64,000 bases of DNA. Source: an uncultured Pseudomonadota bacterium (GTDB lineage: Bacteria; Myxococcota_A; UBA796; SXON01). The notes under the pieces were generated by a model. It saw only the letters and a program-made list of their open reading frames with translations. It did no database searches and was not told the DNA's origin. Shown piece after piece: positions 26,728 to 34,380 of the stretch. Position 1 is the stretch's first letter. Each line of letters begins with the position of its first letter. The stretch is taken from positions 56,225 through 120,224 of the forward strand of contig CAIQVJ010000024.1 in assembly GCA_903875225.1 (NCBI GenBank), written 5' to 3'. A program made the position numbers and the translations under genes.

Positions 26728-26787
26728 GGCGGTGTTCCGGCCAGTGTCCAGAGCGACCAGACCAGCGGCTCTCGCCGGAACACCGCC
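26728..26787. repeat. Perfect 14-bp inverted repeat, extended hairpin
   Basis: GGCGGTGTTCCGGC at 26728-26741 is exactly complementary to GCCGGAACACCGCC at 26774-26787. Inside the 32-base loop a second stem AGAGC/GCTCT (26750-26754 and 26768-26772) can form. It lies between the fasciclin and the small DUF2249 genes, 24 bases before the latter's ATG. There is no T tract, so it is not a standard terminator; it may stabilise or attenuate the mRNA. Confidence 0.7.
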
Positions 26788-26811
26788 AATTCCATTCTCG
26801 AAGAGGGATCC

Positions 26812-27075
26812 ATGACCCGACCGGCCCCGACTGACGCTCGCGAGCTCGACGTGCGCGAACTGCCGTCTGCCGTTCGTCACCTGCGGATCTTCATGCATTT
26901 CGCCGCGCTGCCGGAGGGCGGCTCGCTCATCGTGGTGAACGATCACGATCCGCAGCCGCTGCGACACCAGTTCGACTACGAGTACCCCGGAGCCTACCGC
27001 TGGACGTACCTCGAGTCCGGCCCGGCAGTGTGGCGGGTGCAGATCCAGCGCGCTCCAGCTGGAGGTGTTGGGTGA
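26812..27075 (+). CDS. Small DUF2249 protein
   Basis: The 87-residue protein is a stand-alone DUF2249 domain: LDVRELPSAVRHLRIFMHF, GGSLIVVNDHDPQPLRHQF and WRVQIQRA. AGAGGG lies four bases before the ATG at 26812. It is the third DUF2249 copy within 2 kb. Its position just before the nos region suggests the same regulon; the family's exact role is not known. Confidence 0.85.
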   Translation: MTRPAPTDARELDVRELPSAVRHLRIFMHFAALPEGGSLIVVNDHDPQPLRHQFDYEYPGAYRWTYLESGPAVWRVQIQRAPAGGVG

Positions 27076-27131
27076 TTCCGCACAGGCCCTGTGTCAAATA
27101 CGCCCGATGGCGTACCAGCACACACAGGGTG

Positions 27132-27776
27132 TCACAGCAACCCAGCGCTCTCTGCCCGCCGGATCGCATCGAGACGGCTGTGGGCGCCGAGCTTTCGCAG
27201 CGCATGCTGGACGTGGTTGTTCACGGTGACCCGGCTGATGAACAACTGCTGGGCGATCGCGGCTCCGCCGACCCCCTTCGCCAGGAGCCGGAGCACGTTG
27301 GTCTCCTGCTTGGTGAGCTCCACCACCTGCGCGGGCGGGTGGGCCTGCCTGGGCAGCGCTCCGGGCGTGGCGGTCATCGCGAACTCGCGGACCATGCCCT
27401 CCAGCCGCTTGTGGACATCGATGTCGCGAAGCACGTGCACGGACGACGGGAGGGACTCCCCGGACTCCTCCACCAGGAGCACGGAAACGCTGCACCATCG
27501 CGGCCCACCCGTCGTTCCGACCTGGATGTCGAAGTTCTCGATGGGCCGGCGCCGGCGCCGCGCGCCGAGAATGCAGCAGCGCTCCCCACAGACCGATCCG
27601 CACTCGTCCGTGCCTTGCACGATGGGACCGCACTCCTTCCCCACCACCTCAGCAGCGGGAAGCCCGAAAAGGGCTTCACACTGGGGGTTCCACGCCGTGA
27701 TCACCCCCTGGGGGTTCACCACGAACGCGGCATCACCGGTTCCTGTCACCAGACGCTGGATGTCGACACGACGCAT
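27132..27776 (-). CDS. PAS-LuxR transcriptional regulator with Cys-rich PAS domain
   Basis: The 214-residue protein has a PAS domain (residues about 5-120, AAFVVNPQGVITAWNPQCEALFG) and a C-terminal LuxR-type helix-turn-helix (about 150-212, LTKQETNVLRLLAKGVGGAAIAQQL, VTVNNHVQHALRKLG). Within the PAS domain are six cysteines in about 25 residues (KECGP, DECGSVCGERCC), which could bind a metal or iron-sulfur cluster and sense oxygen or NO. The ribosome binding site GAGG is seven bases from the ATG. It is divergent from nosZ and is a candidate local regulator. Confidence 0.88.
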   Translation of the reverse strand: MRRVDIQRLVTGTGDAAFVVNPQGVITAWNPQCEALFGLPAAEVVGKECGPIVQGTDECGSVCGERCCILGARRRRRPIENFDIQVGTTGGPRWCSVSVLLVEESGESLPSSVHVLRDIDVHKRLEGMVREFAMTATPGALPRQAHPPAQVVELTKQETNVLRLLAKGVGGAAIAQQLFISRVTVNNHVQHALRKLGAHSRLDAIRRAESAGLL

Positions 27777-27791
27777 CAGATCACCTCACCT

Positions 27792-27814
27792 AAATGATGC
27801 AGATACACCACTTC
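27792..27814. promoter_or_regulatory. Regulatory dyad, copy 2 (upstream of nosZ)
   Basis: Same 23-bp element as at 26019-26041, with only the three central bases changed. It is 141-163 bases upstream of the predicted nosZ transcription start, a normal position for a sigma-54 activator site, and 16 bases upstream of the PAS-LuxR start codon. A perfect 8-bp inverted repeat TCACCTAA/TTAGGTGA (27786-27793 and 27834-27841) brackets it. Confidence 0.65.
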
Positions 27815-27928
27815 GCGCCCAAACCGCCATCCGTTAGGTGAACGATGGCTCGCCAGATCTCCTTTCACCCTTCGAAAGACCAACTCCCGAAAACGTTCTT
27901 TGCACGCGATGGAGCGTTCGGCCGACTG

Positions 27929-27944
27929 CGGCATGAACCTTGCA
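27929..27944 (+). promoter_or_regulatory. sigma-54 promoter of the nos operon
   Basis: CGGCATGAACCTTGCA matches 10 of 12 fixed sigma-54 positions with GG (27930) and GC (27942) exactly 10 bases apart. The predicted start is near 27955, 22 bases before the nosZ ATG. Confidence 0.6.
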
Positions 27945-27976
27945 CATCACCCCCGCCACCGACCCCGGAGTACCCC

Positions 27977-29914
27977 ATGCGTTCTATCATCCTCCTCGCC
28001 CTCGTGGGCTGTGCCACCACCCCAGCGCCGACCGCGGCCCCCGCAGCAGGCGGAGACCTCCAGGCTGTCATGACCGCGCGCGGCTTGACGGACACGGACG
28101 TCCTCGCAGCCGCGAAGACCTACACGCCCACCGGCAAGCTCGATGAGTACGTCATCTTCGCATCCGGCGGACAGATGGGCGGCCTGATCGCCATCGGCGT
28201 GCCCAGCATGCGAATCCTGAAGTACATCGCAGTGTTCGAGCCGGAACCCTGGCAGGGCTACGGCTACGGCGGCCTCTCCGACAAGGTGCTCGCCGGCGGC
28301 GACCAGGGCGGCAAGGAGATCACCTGGGGCGACGTGCACCATCCGAACCTCTCGGAGACAGACGGCAACTACGACGGCCAGTACATCTTCGTGAACGACA
28401 AGGCCAACGCGCGCATCGCCGTCGTCGACCTCGCCGACTTCCAGACCAAGCAGATCATCGCCAACCCGCTCATCATGAGCGACCACGGCGGTTCGTTCGT
28501 CACCCCGAACACCGACTACGTGGTCGAGTCCAGCCAGTACGCGACCCCGCTCGGCGGCACGTACGCGCCGCTCTCCGAGTACAACGACAAGTACCGCGGC
28601 GCCGCGATGTTCTGGAAGTTCGACCGGGCGGCCGGACGCATCGACGCCAGCAAGTCCTGGGCAGTCGAACTCCCCCCCTACATGCAGGATCTCGCCGACG
28701 CCGGCAAGGGCCCGAGCGACGGGTACGTGTTCATCGGCTCCTGGAACACCGAGCGGGCCAGCGGCTCGGGCGGGGAGGGCAAGCCCTTCCTCGAGAGCGG
28801 CGCTTCCCAGAACGACATGGACTACCTCCACATCATCGACTGGAAGAAGGGCGAGAAGCTGATCGCGGACGGCAAGTTCACCGTCATCAACGGCGTGAAG
28901 GTCATCTCGCTCGCGGATGCCGCCAAGGAGCACGTCCTCACCCTGGTCGGCGAGCCGAAGTCCCCTCACGGCGCAGACGTCACCCCGGACGGCAAGGCGA
29001 TCGTGGTCGGCGGCAAGCTCGACACGCACACGACCATCTTCGAGTTCTCCAAGATCAAGGAAGAGATCGAGAAGGGCGAGTTCGCCTCCAAGGACGCGTA
29101 TGGCGTCGACGTGCTCGACTTCCAGAAGTCGCTGCGCGGCCAGAAGGAGATCGGGCTCGGGCCCCTGCACACGGTGTTCGGAGACAAGGGGGACGCCTAC
29201 ACCTCGGTGTTCCTCGACAGCACGGTCGTGAAGTGGAACTACAACGACCTGAACGTGCCGAGCGAGTCGCTCTCCGTGAACTACAACATCGGCCACATCA
29301 CCGCCGCGGAAGGCGACACCATGAGCCCCGACGGCCACTACGTCGTCGCCATGAACAAGATGGCGCAGGACCGGTTCCAGCCCGTCGGCCCGCTGCTGCC
29401 GCAGAACTTCCAGCTCATCGACATCAGCGGAGCGACCATGCAGCTCCTGTACGACCTGCCGATCCCCCTCGGCGAGCCGCACTACGCCCAGATGATCAAG
29501 GCCGACAAGCTCAAGCCGATCCCCGCGTACATCCCCTCCGGCACCAACCCCTACACCGGCCAGAAGGACCCCGGGGCCGTCGCGTCGGGTGAGGAGCGCA
29601 TCGAGCGCCACGGAAACAAGGTCGACGTGTACATGAGCGAGATCCGGTCGCACATCACGCCGGACTTCATCGACGTGAACCAGGGCGACGAAGTGACGCT
29701 GCACATCACCTCGCTCGAGCAGGCCTACGACCAGACCCACGGCTTCACGATCGACATGTACAACGTCAACCTGTCGATGGAGCCCGGCAAGTACGACGAG
29801 ATCACCTTCACCGCCGATCGGGCGGGCGTATTCCCGTACTACTGCACCGAGTTCTGCTCTGCCCTCCATCTCGAGATGGAAGGCTACATGCTCGTCAAGC
29901 CGAAGGGGTCCTGA
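27977..29914 (+). CDS. nosZ: Nitrous oxide reductase, clade II type, predicted lipoprotein
   Basis: The 645-residue enzyme reduces N2O to N2 outside the cytoplasmic membrane. The N-terminal seven-bladed propeller carries the CuZ site segments DVHHPNLSETDG, YDGQYIFVNDKANARI, DHGGS, SPHGADVTPDGK, GPLHTVFG, NIGHITAAEGD and EPHYAQ. The C-terminal cupredoxin domain holds the CuA motif CTEFCSALHLEM. The leader MRSIILLALVGC is a Sec-type lipoprotein signal (Cys12), not a twin-arginine signal, as expected of clade II rather than clade I enzymes. GGAG is six bases before the ATG at 27977; an upstream in-frame ATG at 27845 would run through the promoter. It heads an operon of seven genes. Confidence 0.97.
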   Translation: MRSIILLALVGCATTPAPTAAPAAGGDLQAVMTARGLTDTDVLAAAKTYTPTGKLDEYVIFASGGQMGGLIAIGVPSMRILKYIAVFEPEPWQGYGYGGLSDKVLAGGDQGGKEITWGDVHHPNLSETDGNYDGQYIFVNDKANARIAVVDLADFQTKQIIANPLIMSDHGGSFVTPNTDYVVESSQYATPLGGTYAPLSEYNDKYRGAAMFWKFDRAAGRIDASKSWAVELPPYMQDLADAGKGPSDGYVFIGSWNTERASGSGGEGKPFLESGASQNDMDYLHIIDWKKGEKLIADGKFTVINGVKVISLADAAKEHVLTLVGEPKSPHGADVTPDGKAIVVGGKLDTHTTIFEFSKIKEEIEKGEFASKDAYGVDVLDFQKSLRGQKEIGLGPLHTVFGDKGDAYTSVFLDSTVVKWNYNDLNVPSESLSVNYNIGHITAAEGDTMSPDGHYVVAMNKMAQDRFQPVGPLLPQNFQLIDISGATMQLLYDLPIPLGEPHYAQMIKADKLKPIPAYIPSGTNPYTGQKDPGAVASGEERIERHGNKVDVYMSEIRSHITPDFIDVNQGDEVTLHITSLEQAYDQTHGFTIDMYNVNLSMEPGKYDEITFTADRAGVFPYYCTEFCSALHLEMEGYMLVKPKGS

Positions 29915-29919
29915 TCCTC

Positions 29920-30411
29920 ATGCTGCTCATGCTGCTTGTCGCCTGCGGCGGGGGCGCTGCCTCCGCTCCCTCCACCCCCGCTCCTGCCCCCCCCGTGGCC
30001 GCCCCGGCTCCGGTGGCTGTGGGACCGGACGGACCGGAGACCATCGCGGTGCCCCCCCTCGCTTCGATCTCCACCGACCCGGCTGACATCGCAGCCGGGG
30101 AGGCGGTGTTCACGGCAAAGGGCTGTGGTGCATGTCACAAGTTCGGCGAGAAGCTCGTCGGACCTGACCTGGCAGGCGTCACTGCGCGCCGATCCCCCAC
30201 CTGGATCGAGCGCATGGTGTCGGAACCGGAGATCATGACCAAGCAGGATCCGGTCGCCAAGGACCTGTTCCGTACGCTCATGGTACAGATGACCAAGCAG
30301 GGAGTCCCTCCGGAGGACCTGCCCAAGCTCATCGCGTTCCTGAAGTCCAAGGAGAACGCCGTGGCCGCGGCTCCAGCGGCCACGGCCCCCCCCGCCGCCC
30401 CGGCAAAATAG
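29920..30411 (+). CDS. Lipoprotein c-type cytochrome of the nos operon
   Basis: The 163-residue protein has lipobox LVAC (Cys9), a Pro/Ala-rich linker to about residue 50, and one cytochrome c domain with heme motif CGACH (residues 69-73). Later methionines (for example in SEPEIM or LMVQM) could supply the sixth ligand. The C terminus is an Ala/Pro tail. It begins five bases after nosZ. In clade II clusters such cytochromes pass electrons toward NosZ, which fits a membrane-anchored electron donor here. Confidence 0.92.
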   Translation: MLLMLLVACGGGAASAPSTPAPAPPVAAPAPVAVGPDGPETIAVPPLASISTDPADIAAGEAVFTAKGCGACHKFGEKLVGPDLAGVTARRSPTWIERMVSEPEIMTKQDPVAKDLFRTLMVQMTKQGVPPEDLPKLIAFLKSKENAVAAAPAATAPPAAPAK

Positions 30412-30412
30412 C

Positions 30413-31066
30413 GTGTCAGCGCCCACGCCAGGCTGGCAAATCCACCGGCGAGCAGTCACCGTACTGCTCGCCATCGCGGGCTCGATCACGCTGGGATGCA
30501 GCTACTTCCTGCCGTGGTGGAATTTCGACATGGTGGCGCCCCAATACCCTCAGGGGTTGCAGCTCGTGGTTTCTCTCACCGGCGTGGGCGGAGACACGAC
30601 GGAGATCGGCATCATCAACCACTACATCGGCATGGCCCACCTCGAGTCCGGCGCGATGCTCGAGCGGGCCTACGGTGGTTGGGCGGTGGCATTGCTCTGC
30701 ATGCTCGTAGTAGCCGCGACGCTCGGACTCGGGCGGAAGTTCGGGTGGGTCACGGCCGCGTTGGCGATTGGCCTGCCCATCGGGTTCATCGCAGACACGA
30801 TGTACTGGCTCTACACGTTCGGCCATGACCTGGACCCGAAGGCGCCGGTCCACATCGCGCCGTTCACGCCTGCGATGTTCGGATCGGGCAAGGTCGGCCA
30901 GTTCCACACGGTCGCGAGCCCGACGCAGGGGTTCTACCTCGCGTTGTTCGGCGTGGTTCTCGTCGCGCTCTCGGTCTGGCAACGCGCAAAGGCGTGCCAG
31001 GCCTGCCCGCTGCACGACAGTTGCGGCGTGACCTGCTCCAAGGGCTTCGTCGGCGTTCCGCGATGA
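30413..31066 (+). CDS. nosB: NosB-like integral membrane protein
   Basis: The 217-residue protein has about four transmembrane segments with a large loop between the first two (PWWNFDMVAPQYPQGL) and a Cys-rich C terminus (CQACPLHDSCGVTC). Position after nosZ and its cytochrome, size and topology match NosB, a clade II-specific membrane protein whose biochemical role is not established. The start is GTG one base after the cytochrome stop, and its stop overlaps the nosD ATG by four bases. Confidence 0.75.
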   Translation: MSAPTPGWQIHRRAVTVLLAIAGSITLGCSYFLPWWNFDMVAPQYPQGLQLVVSLTGVGGDTTEIGIINHYIGMAHLESGAMLERAYGGWAVALLCMLVVAATLGLGRKFGWVTAALAIGLPIGFIADTMYWLYTFGHDLDPKAPVHIAPFTPAMFGSGKVGQFHTVASPTQGFYLALFGVVLVALSVWQRAKACQACPLHDSCGVTCSKGFVGVPR

Positions 31067-32349
31067 TCCTGCTCGCGCTGTACGGCATCGCGATCGTTGC
31101 ACTCGCCGGGGAGCATGATGCCCCGGAGCTGGCGATCGTGCCGCTCGTCACCGCGGAGATCCCCTCAGGCCCGCCGCAGGCCGTGCGCCTGACACCCGGG
31201 GCAGACATCCCTGCCGCGATCCACGCCCTCACCGCGGGGTCCACCCTCACGCTGGCGCCGGGCACCTACCAGGGGCCGGTACACATCGATCGCCAGCTCA
31301 CGCTCGTCGCCGAGCCGGGCGCGATCCTGGCGGGCGCGGGCACCGGCACAGTGCTCATCATCACCGCGAACGACGTGACGGTGCAGGGACTGGCCGTGCA
31401 GGGCGGCGGCTCCGACGCCACACAGGGCGACGCCGGCGTCCTGGTGGCCGGGCAACGCGTGCACCTCGAACGGCTCGAGGTCAAGGACGTGCTCACCGGG
31501 ATCGACCTTCGCGCTGCTGACGACGGCGCCGTGATCGACTGCCGCGTGATCGGCTCCGCGGAGCGAGCGGTGAGCCAACGGGGCGACGGCCTCCGGCTCT
31601 GGGAGTCCGACCGCAACCGGATCGAAGGCAACGACCTCACCAACGTGAGGGATCTGGTCGTGTGGTACTCCGAGGGAAACACCCTCACCCACAACCACGT
31701 CACCCACTCGCGCTACGGCTCCCACTTCATGCACGCGAGTCACAACGTCGTGCAGGGCAACGAGTACTCGGACGACGTGGTGGGCGTGTTCGTGATGTAC
31801 AGCGACGATCTGCTGCTCACCGACAACGTGGTCGCGCGCGCCAACGGTGCCGCAGGGATGGGCTTCGGGTTCAAGGAGAGCGACGAGATCACGGTGCGCG
31901 GCAACCGCCTGCTCGGCGACACGACCGGCATCTACCTCGACCACACGCCGCACAACATCGGGGGGCTGGCGCTGTTCGAGGGGAACACCCTGGCCTACAA
32001 CCACGCCGGACTGCGCATCCACGGATCGGAGAGCGGGGCGGTCTTTCGCGGCAACCGCTTCCATGAGAATTCAACACAGGTGAGCGTAGATGGGCGTGCA
32101 GACGCAGAGGGCACGCTCTTCGATGGAAACACCTGGACAGACTACACAGGATACGACCTCGATGGCGACGGTGTTGGCGACCTCGCCTACTCTCCGCGTG
32201 TGCTAAGCAGTACACTCACACAACGGCGCCCGGCAATGGCCTTCTTCTCCAACACAGCAGCAGCGGGACTCCTGGACCTCCTCGCGGAGGCCTTCCCCAT
32301 GTTCGCCCCACGTCCCGTGCTCACCGATGCCCACCCGGTGCTCGGATGA
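31063..32349 (+). CDS. nosD: NosD, periplasmic copper-site assembly protein
   Basis: The 428-residue protein has a short signal peptide and a right-handed beta-helix built of repeats such as GDGLRLWESDRNRIEGNDLTN, GVFVMYSDDLLLTDN and AGMGFGFKESDEITVRGNRL, characteristic of NosD (CASH domain). NosD works with NosF and NosY in supplying sulfur for the CuZ centre of NosZ. The ATG at 31063 overlaps the preceding stop, and its own stop overlaps the nosF start. Confidence 0.95.
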   Translation: MILLALYGIAIVALAGEHDAPELAIVPLVTAEIPSGPPQAVRLTPGADIPAAIHALTAGSTLTLAPGTYQGPVHIDRQLTLVAEPGAILAGAGTGTVLIITANDVTVQGLAVQGGGSDATQGDAGVLVAGQRVHLERLEVKDVLTGIDLRAADDGAVIDCRVIGSAERAVSQRGDGLRLWESDRNRIEGNDLTNVRDLVVWYSEGNTLTHNHVTHSRYGSHFMHASHNVVQGNEYSDDVVGVFVMYSDDLLLTDNVVARANGAAGMGFGFKESDEITVRGNRLLGDTTGIYLDHTPHNIGGLALFEGNTLAYNHAGLRIHGSESGAVFRGNRFHENSTQVSVDGRADAEGTLFDGNTWTDYTGYDLDGDGVGDLAYSPRVLSSTLTQRRPAMAFFSNTAAAGLLDLLAEAFPMFAPRPVLTDAHPVLG

Positions 32350-33059
32350 TCCGGCTCAGGGGCGTCACCAAGAGCCTGGACGGTCGGCAGATCCTTCGCG
32401 GCATCGACCTGCACGTGAGCGCAGGCGAGCGCGTCGCGCTGGTGGGCCCCAACGGATCCGGGAAGACCACGCTCCTGCGTGCCATGATGGGCCTGCTGCG
32501 GGTGGGCGGCGAGATCCGCATGGATGGAAAGGACCCGTGGGCAGACCACGCCGCAGCGCAGGTCCAGGTCGCCTGGGTGCCGCAGCGAGCCCCCGTGCTG
32601 CCGCTCCCGGTGGCAGAGATGGTTCGGGCATGGGCCCAGATGCGCGGCCTGCCCGGCGCCCGCCTCGCGGAGTGCGCGGCGGACTTCGGGCTCGACCTCG
32701 CGGCGCTCGGCAAGCTCCGGTTCACCGCACTCTCGGGAGGGATGCAGCAAAAGCTGCTCGCAGCCACCGCGCTGGCTGCGGAGTGCCCGGTGCTCCTGTT
32801 CGACGAGCCTACAGCGAACCTCGATCCGCACGCCCGCGAGATCTTCTTCGATCGTCTCGCAGCGCGCAAGCCCGCCCCGACCGTGGTGCTCTCCTCGCAC
32901 CGGGTGGAGGAGGTCACGCACCTCGTCGACAGGGTCGTCGTGCTCAACGAAGGCCTCGTTCGATTCGACGGGCGACTGGACACCTTCCTCGCAGACCCCG
33001 TGCTCACGAGTGAAGCGGGGTTGATCTCGGACGTCGTGCCGCTCTGGAGGTCCCGGTGA
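32346..33059 (+). CDS. nosF: NosF, ABC transporter ATPase
   Basis: The 237-residue protein has all ABC ATPase motifs: Walker A GPNGSGKTT (residues about 34-42), signature LSGGMQQK, Walker B VLLFDEPTANLD and the H-loop His in LSSHRVEE. It energises the NosDFY complex. It overlaps nosD by four bases and nosL by four bases, so translation is coupled throughout. Confidence 0.95.
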   Translation: MIRLRGVTKSLDGRQILRGIDLHVSAGERVALVGPNGSGKTTLLRAMMGLLRVGGEIRMDGKDPWADHAAAQVQVAWVPQRAPVLPLPVAEMVRAWAQMRGLPGARLAECAADFGLDLAALGKLRFTALSGGMQQKLLAATALAAECPVLLFDEPTANLDPHAREIFFDRLAARKPAPTVVLSSHRVEEVTHLVDRVVVLNEGLVRFDGRLDTFLADPVLTSEAGLISDVVPLWRSR

Positions 33060-33421
33060 TCCTCGCCCTGCTCGCGTGCTCCGACCCCGACGCCCCTCCC
33101 TCCATCGCGTGGGACCACGCCGCCTGTGACCAGTGCGGCATGCTGGTCGGGGAGCCCGCATCTGCGGCCGCGATCGTTGAAAAAGACGGAGCGCAGCGTG
33201 TCTTCGATGATCCGGGCTGCCTCTTCCAGTACGTGATCGACCACCACCCCTCGGTCGCGAAGATGTGGTTCTTCGACGGCACCACCTGGTACCGGGAGAA
33301 CGAGGTGGCCTTCACGACCGGCAACACGACGCCGATGGCCAGCGGCCTGCACGCGGTGCCTTCCGGTACCCCCGGCGCGCTGACCGTGGGCGAGGCCTCG
33401 AGCCGCGCGGTGACGAAGTGA
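33056..33421 (+). CDS. nosL: NosL, copper chaperone lipoprotein
   Basis: The 121-residue lipoprotein (lipobox LLAC, Cys8) has the NosL copper-binding motif CDQCGM (residues 24-29) and the conserved FDDPGCLFQYV and WFFDGTTWYRENEVAF segments. NosL delivers copper to NosZ. It starts at GTG within the nosF stop (GTGA) and its stop overlaps the nosY GTG in the same way. Confidence 0.95.
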   Translation: MILALLACSDPDAPPSIAWDHAACDQCGMLVGEPASAAAIVEKDGAQRVFDDPGCLFQYVIDHHPSVAKMWFFDGTTWYRENEVAFTTGNTTPMASGLHAVPSGTPGALTVGEASSRAVTK

Positions 33422-34239
33422 TCCCCGCCATCGCCCGCATCGAGGTCCACGGCGTGCTGCGCGCCCGCTGGTTCACCGCGGCCGTGACCCTGGCGTCCGC
33501 GCTGGTGGGCTTCTTCATGCTCGTCGCCACCCGTGAGTCGTCCGTGATCGGGTTCACCGGGTTCGGACGGGTGATGGGCGGGGTCGTGCAGGCCTCGCTG
33601 CTCTTCGTACCGCTCCTCGCCTTGACCTCCACCACGCAAGCCGTGACCTCCGCGCGACAGGGCGGGGTGCTGGAGTGGTACCTCTCCTACCCCAACGGGC
33701 GCGGGCGCTGCTTCTGGGCCCTGTTCGTGCCGCGGCTCACCGCGGTCGCGTTGCCCGTCGGGGGCGCCGTCGCCATCCTCGGGCTGGTGGCGGCCCTCAT
33801 GGGCCAGCCCGTCTCGCCGGGCCTGCTGGCAGCGTTCTGCACGCTGCTCGTGGGGCAGGCTGCGTGCTTCTCCGCGCTCGGGATGTGGGTGAGCACCGGC
33901 GCCCGCACGACCGAGCAGGCGCTGCTGCGCGGCCTGCTGTTGTGGATGGCCGCGGTGGCGCTCGTGGATTTCGTGATCCTGGGGCTGATGTTGCGCTGGG
34001 ACATGCCCCCGGCGCTTGTCTTCATCCTCGCGGGCGTGAACCCGGTCCAGGCGGCTCGGGTCGGCATCCTGGCGACGGTCGACCCTGAGCTTGGCGTGCT
34101 GGGCCCGGTCGGGACGTGGGCGGTGACCACCCTGGGCACCGGTCCGACCATCGCATGGGGCCTCTCCTGGCCCTTCCTGGTGGGCGGTGCCGCCCTGCTG
34201 GCCGCGCGGCGCCGGTTCGGCCTCGCGGACGTGTTGTAG
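33418..34239 (+). CDS. nosY: NosY, ABC transporter permease
   Basis: The 273-residue membrane protein has six predicted transmembrane segments and the ABC-2 type pattern of NosY (IARIEVHGVLRARWF at the start, then a first hydrophobic segment; a VTSARQGGVLEWYLSYP cytoplasmic loop). It pairs with NosF and binds NosD. The GTG at 33418 overlaps the nosL stop. Gene order F-L-Y differs from the more usual F-Y-L. It ends the operon; 141 bases follow before the next start. Confidence 0.93.
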   Translation: MIPAIARIEVHGVLRARWFTAAVTLASALVGFFMLVATRESSVIGFTGFGRVMGGVVQASLLFVPLLALTSTTQAVTSARQGGVLEWYLSYPNGRGRCFWALFVPRLTAVALPVGGAVAILGLVAALMGQPVSPGLLAAFCTLLVGQAACFSALGMWVSTGARTTEQALLRGLLLWMAAVALVDFVILGLMLRWDMPPALVFILAGVNPVQAARVGILATVDPELGVLGPVGTWAVTTLGTGPTIAWGLSWPFLVGGAALLAARRRFGLADVL

Positions 34240-34263
34240 CAATCATCCGAGTTCGCGGACCCG

Positions 34264-34276
34264 GGTCACTATGACC
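34264..34276. promoter_or_regulatory. NorR-type palindrome GGT-N7-ACC
   Basis: GGTCACTATGACC is a perfect palindrome with five-base arms and fits the GGT-N7-ACC sites bound by NorR, an NO-sensing sigma-54 activator. It is about 94 bases upstream of the transcription start predicted for the second universal stress protein gene, a suitable enhancer position. Only one copy was found; NorR promoters usually have several. Confidence 0.4.
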
Positions 34277-34337
34277 TGCCACTGTGCGAATGCGCCCACC
34301 CTGGACCCCACAGGGACCGCCCACAGGATGCCCGTGC

Positions 34338-34353
34338 TGGTACGCCTCTTGCT
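34338..34353 (+). promoter_or_regulatory. sigma-54 promoter of the tandem universal stress protein gene
   Basis: TGGTACGCCTCTTGCT matches 11 of 12 fixed sigma-54 positions with correct spacing. The predicted start is near 34364, 17 bases before the ATG at 34381. Confidence 0.65.
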
Positions 34354-34380
34354 AAGGATCGCTCCCCCACAGGAGTTCCC

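Noticed and set aside
27947..29869. Open frame opposite nosZ
   Set aside because: The nosZ frame carries all copper-site motifs; the opposite frame is a codon-bias shadow.
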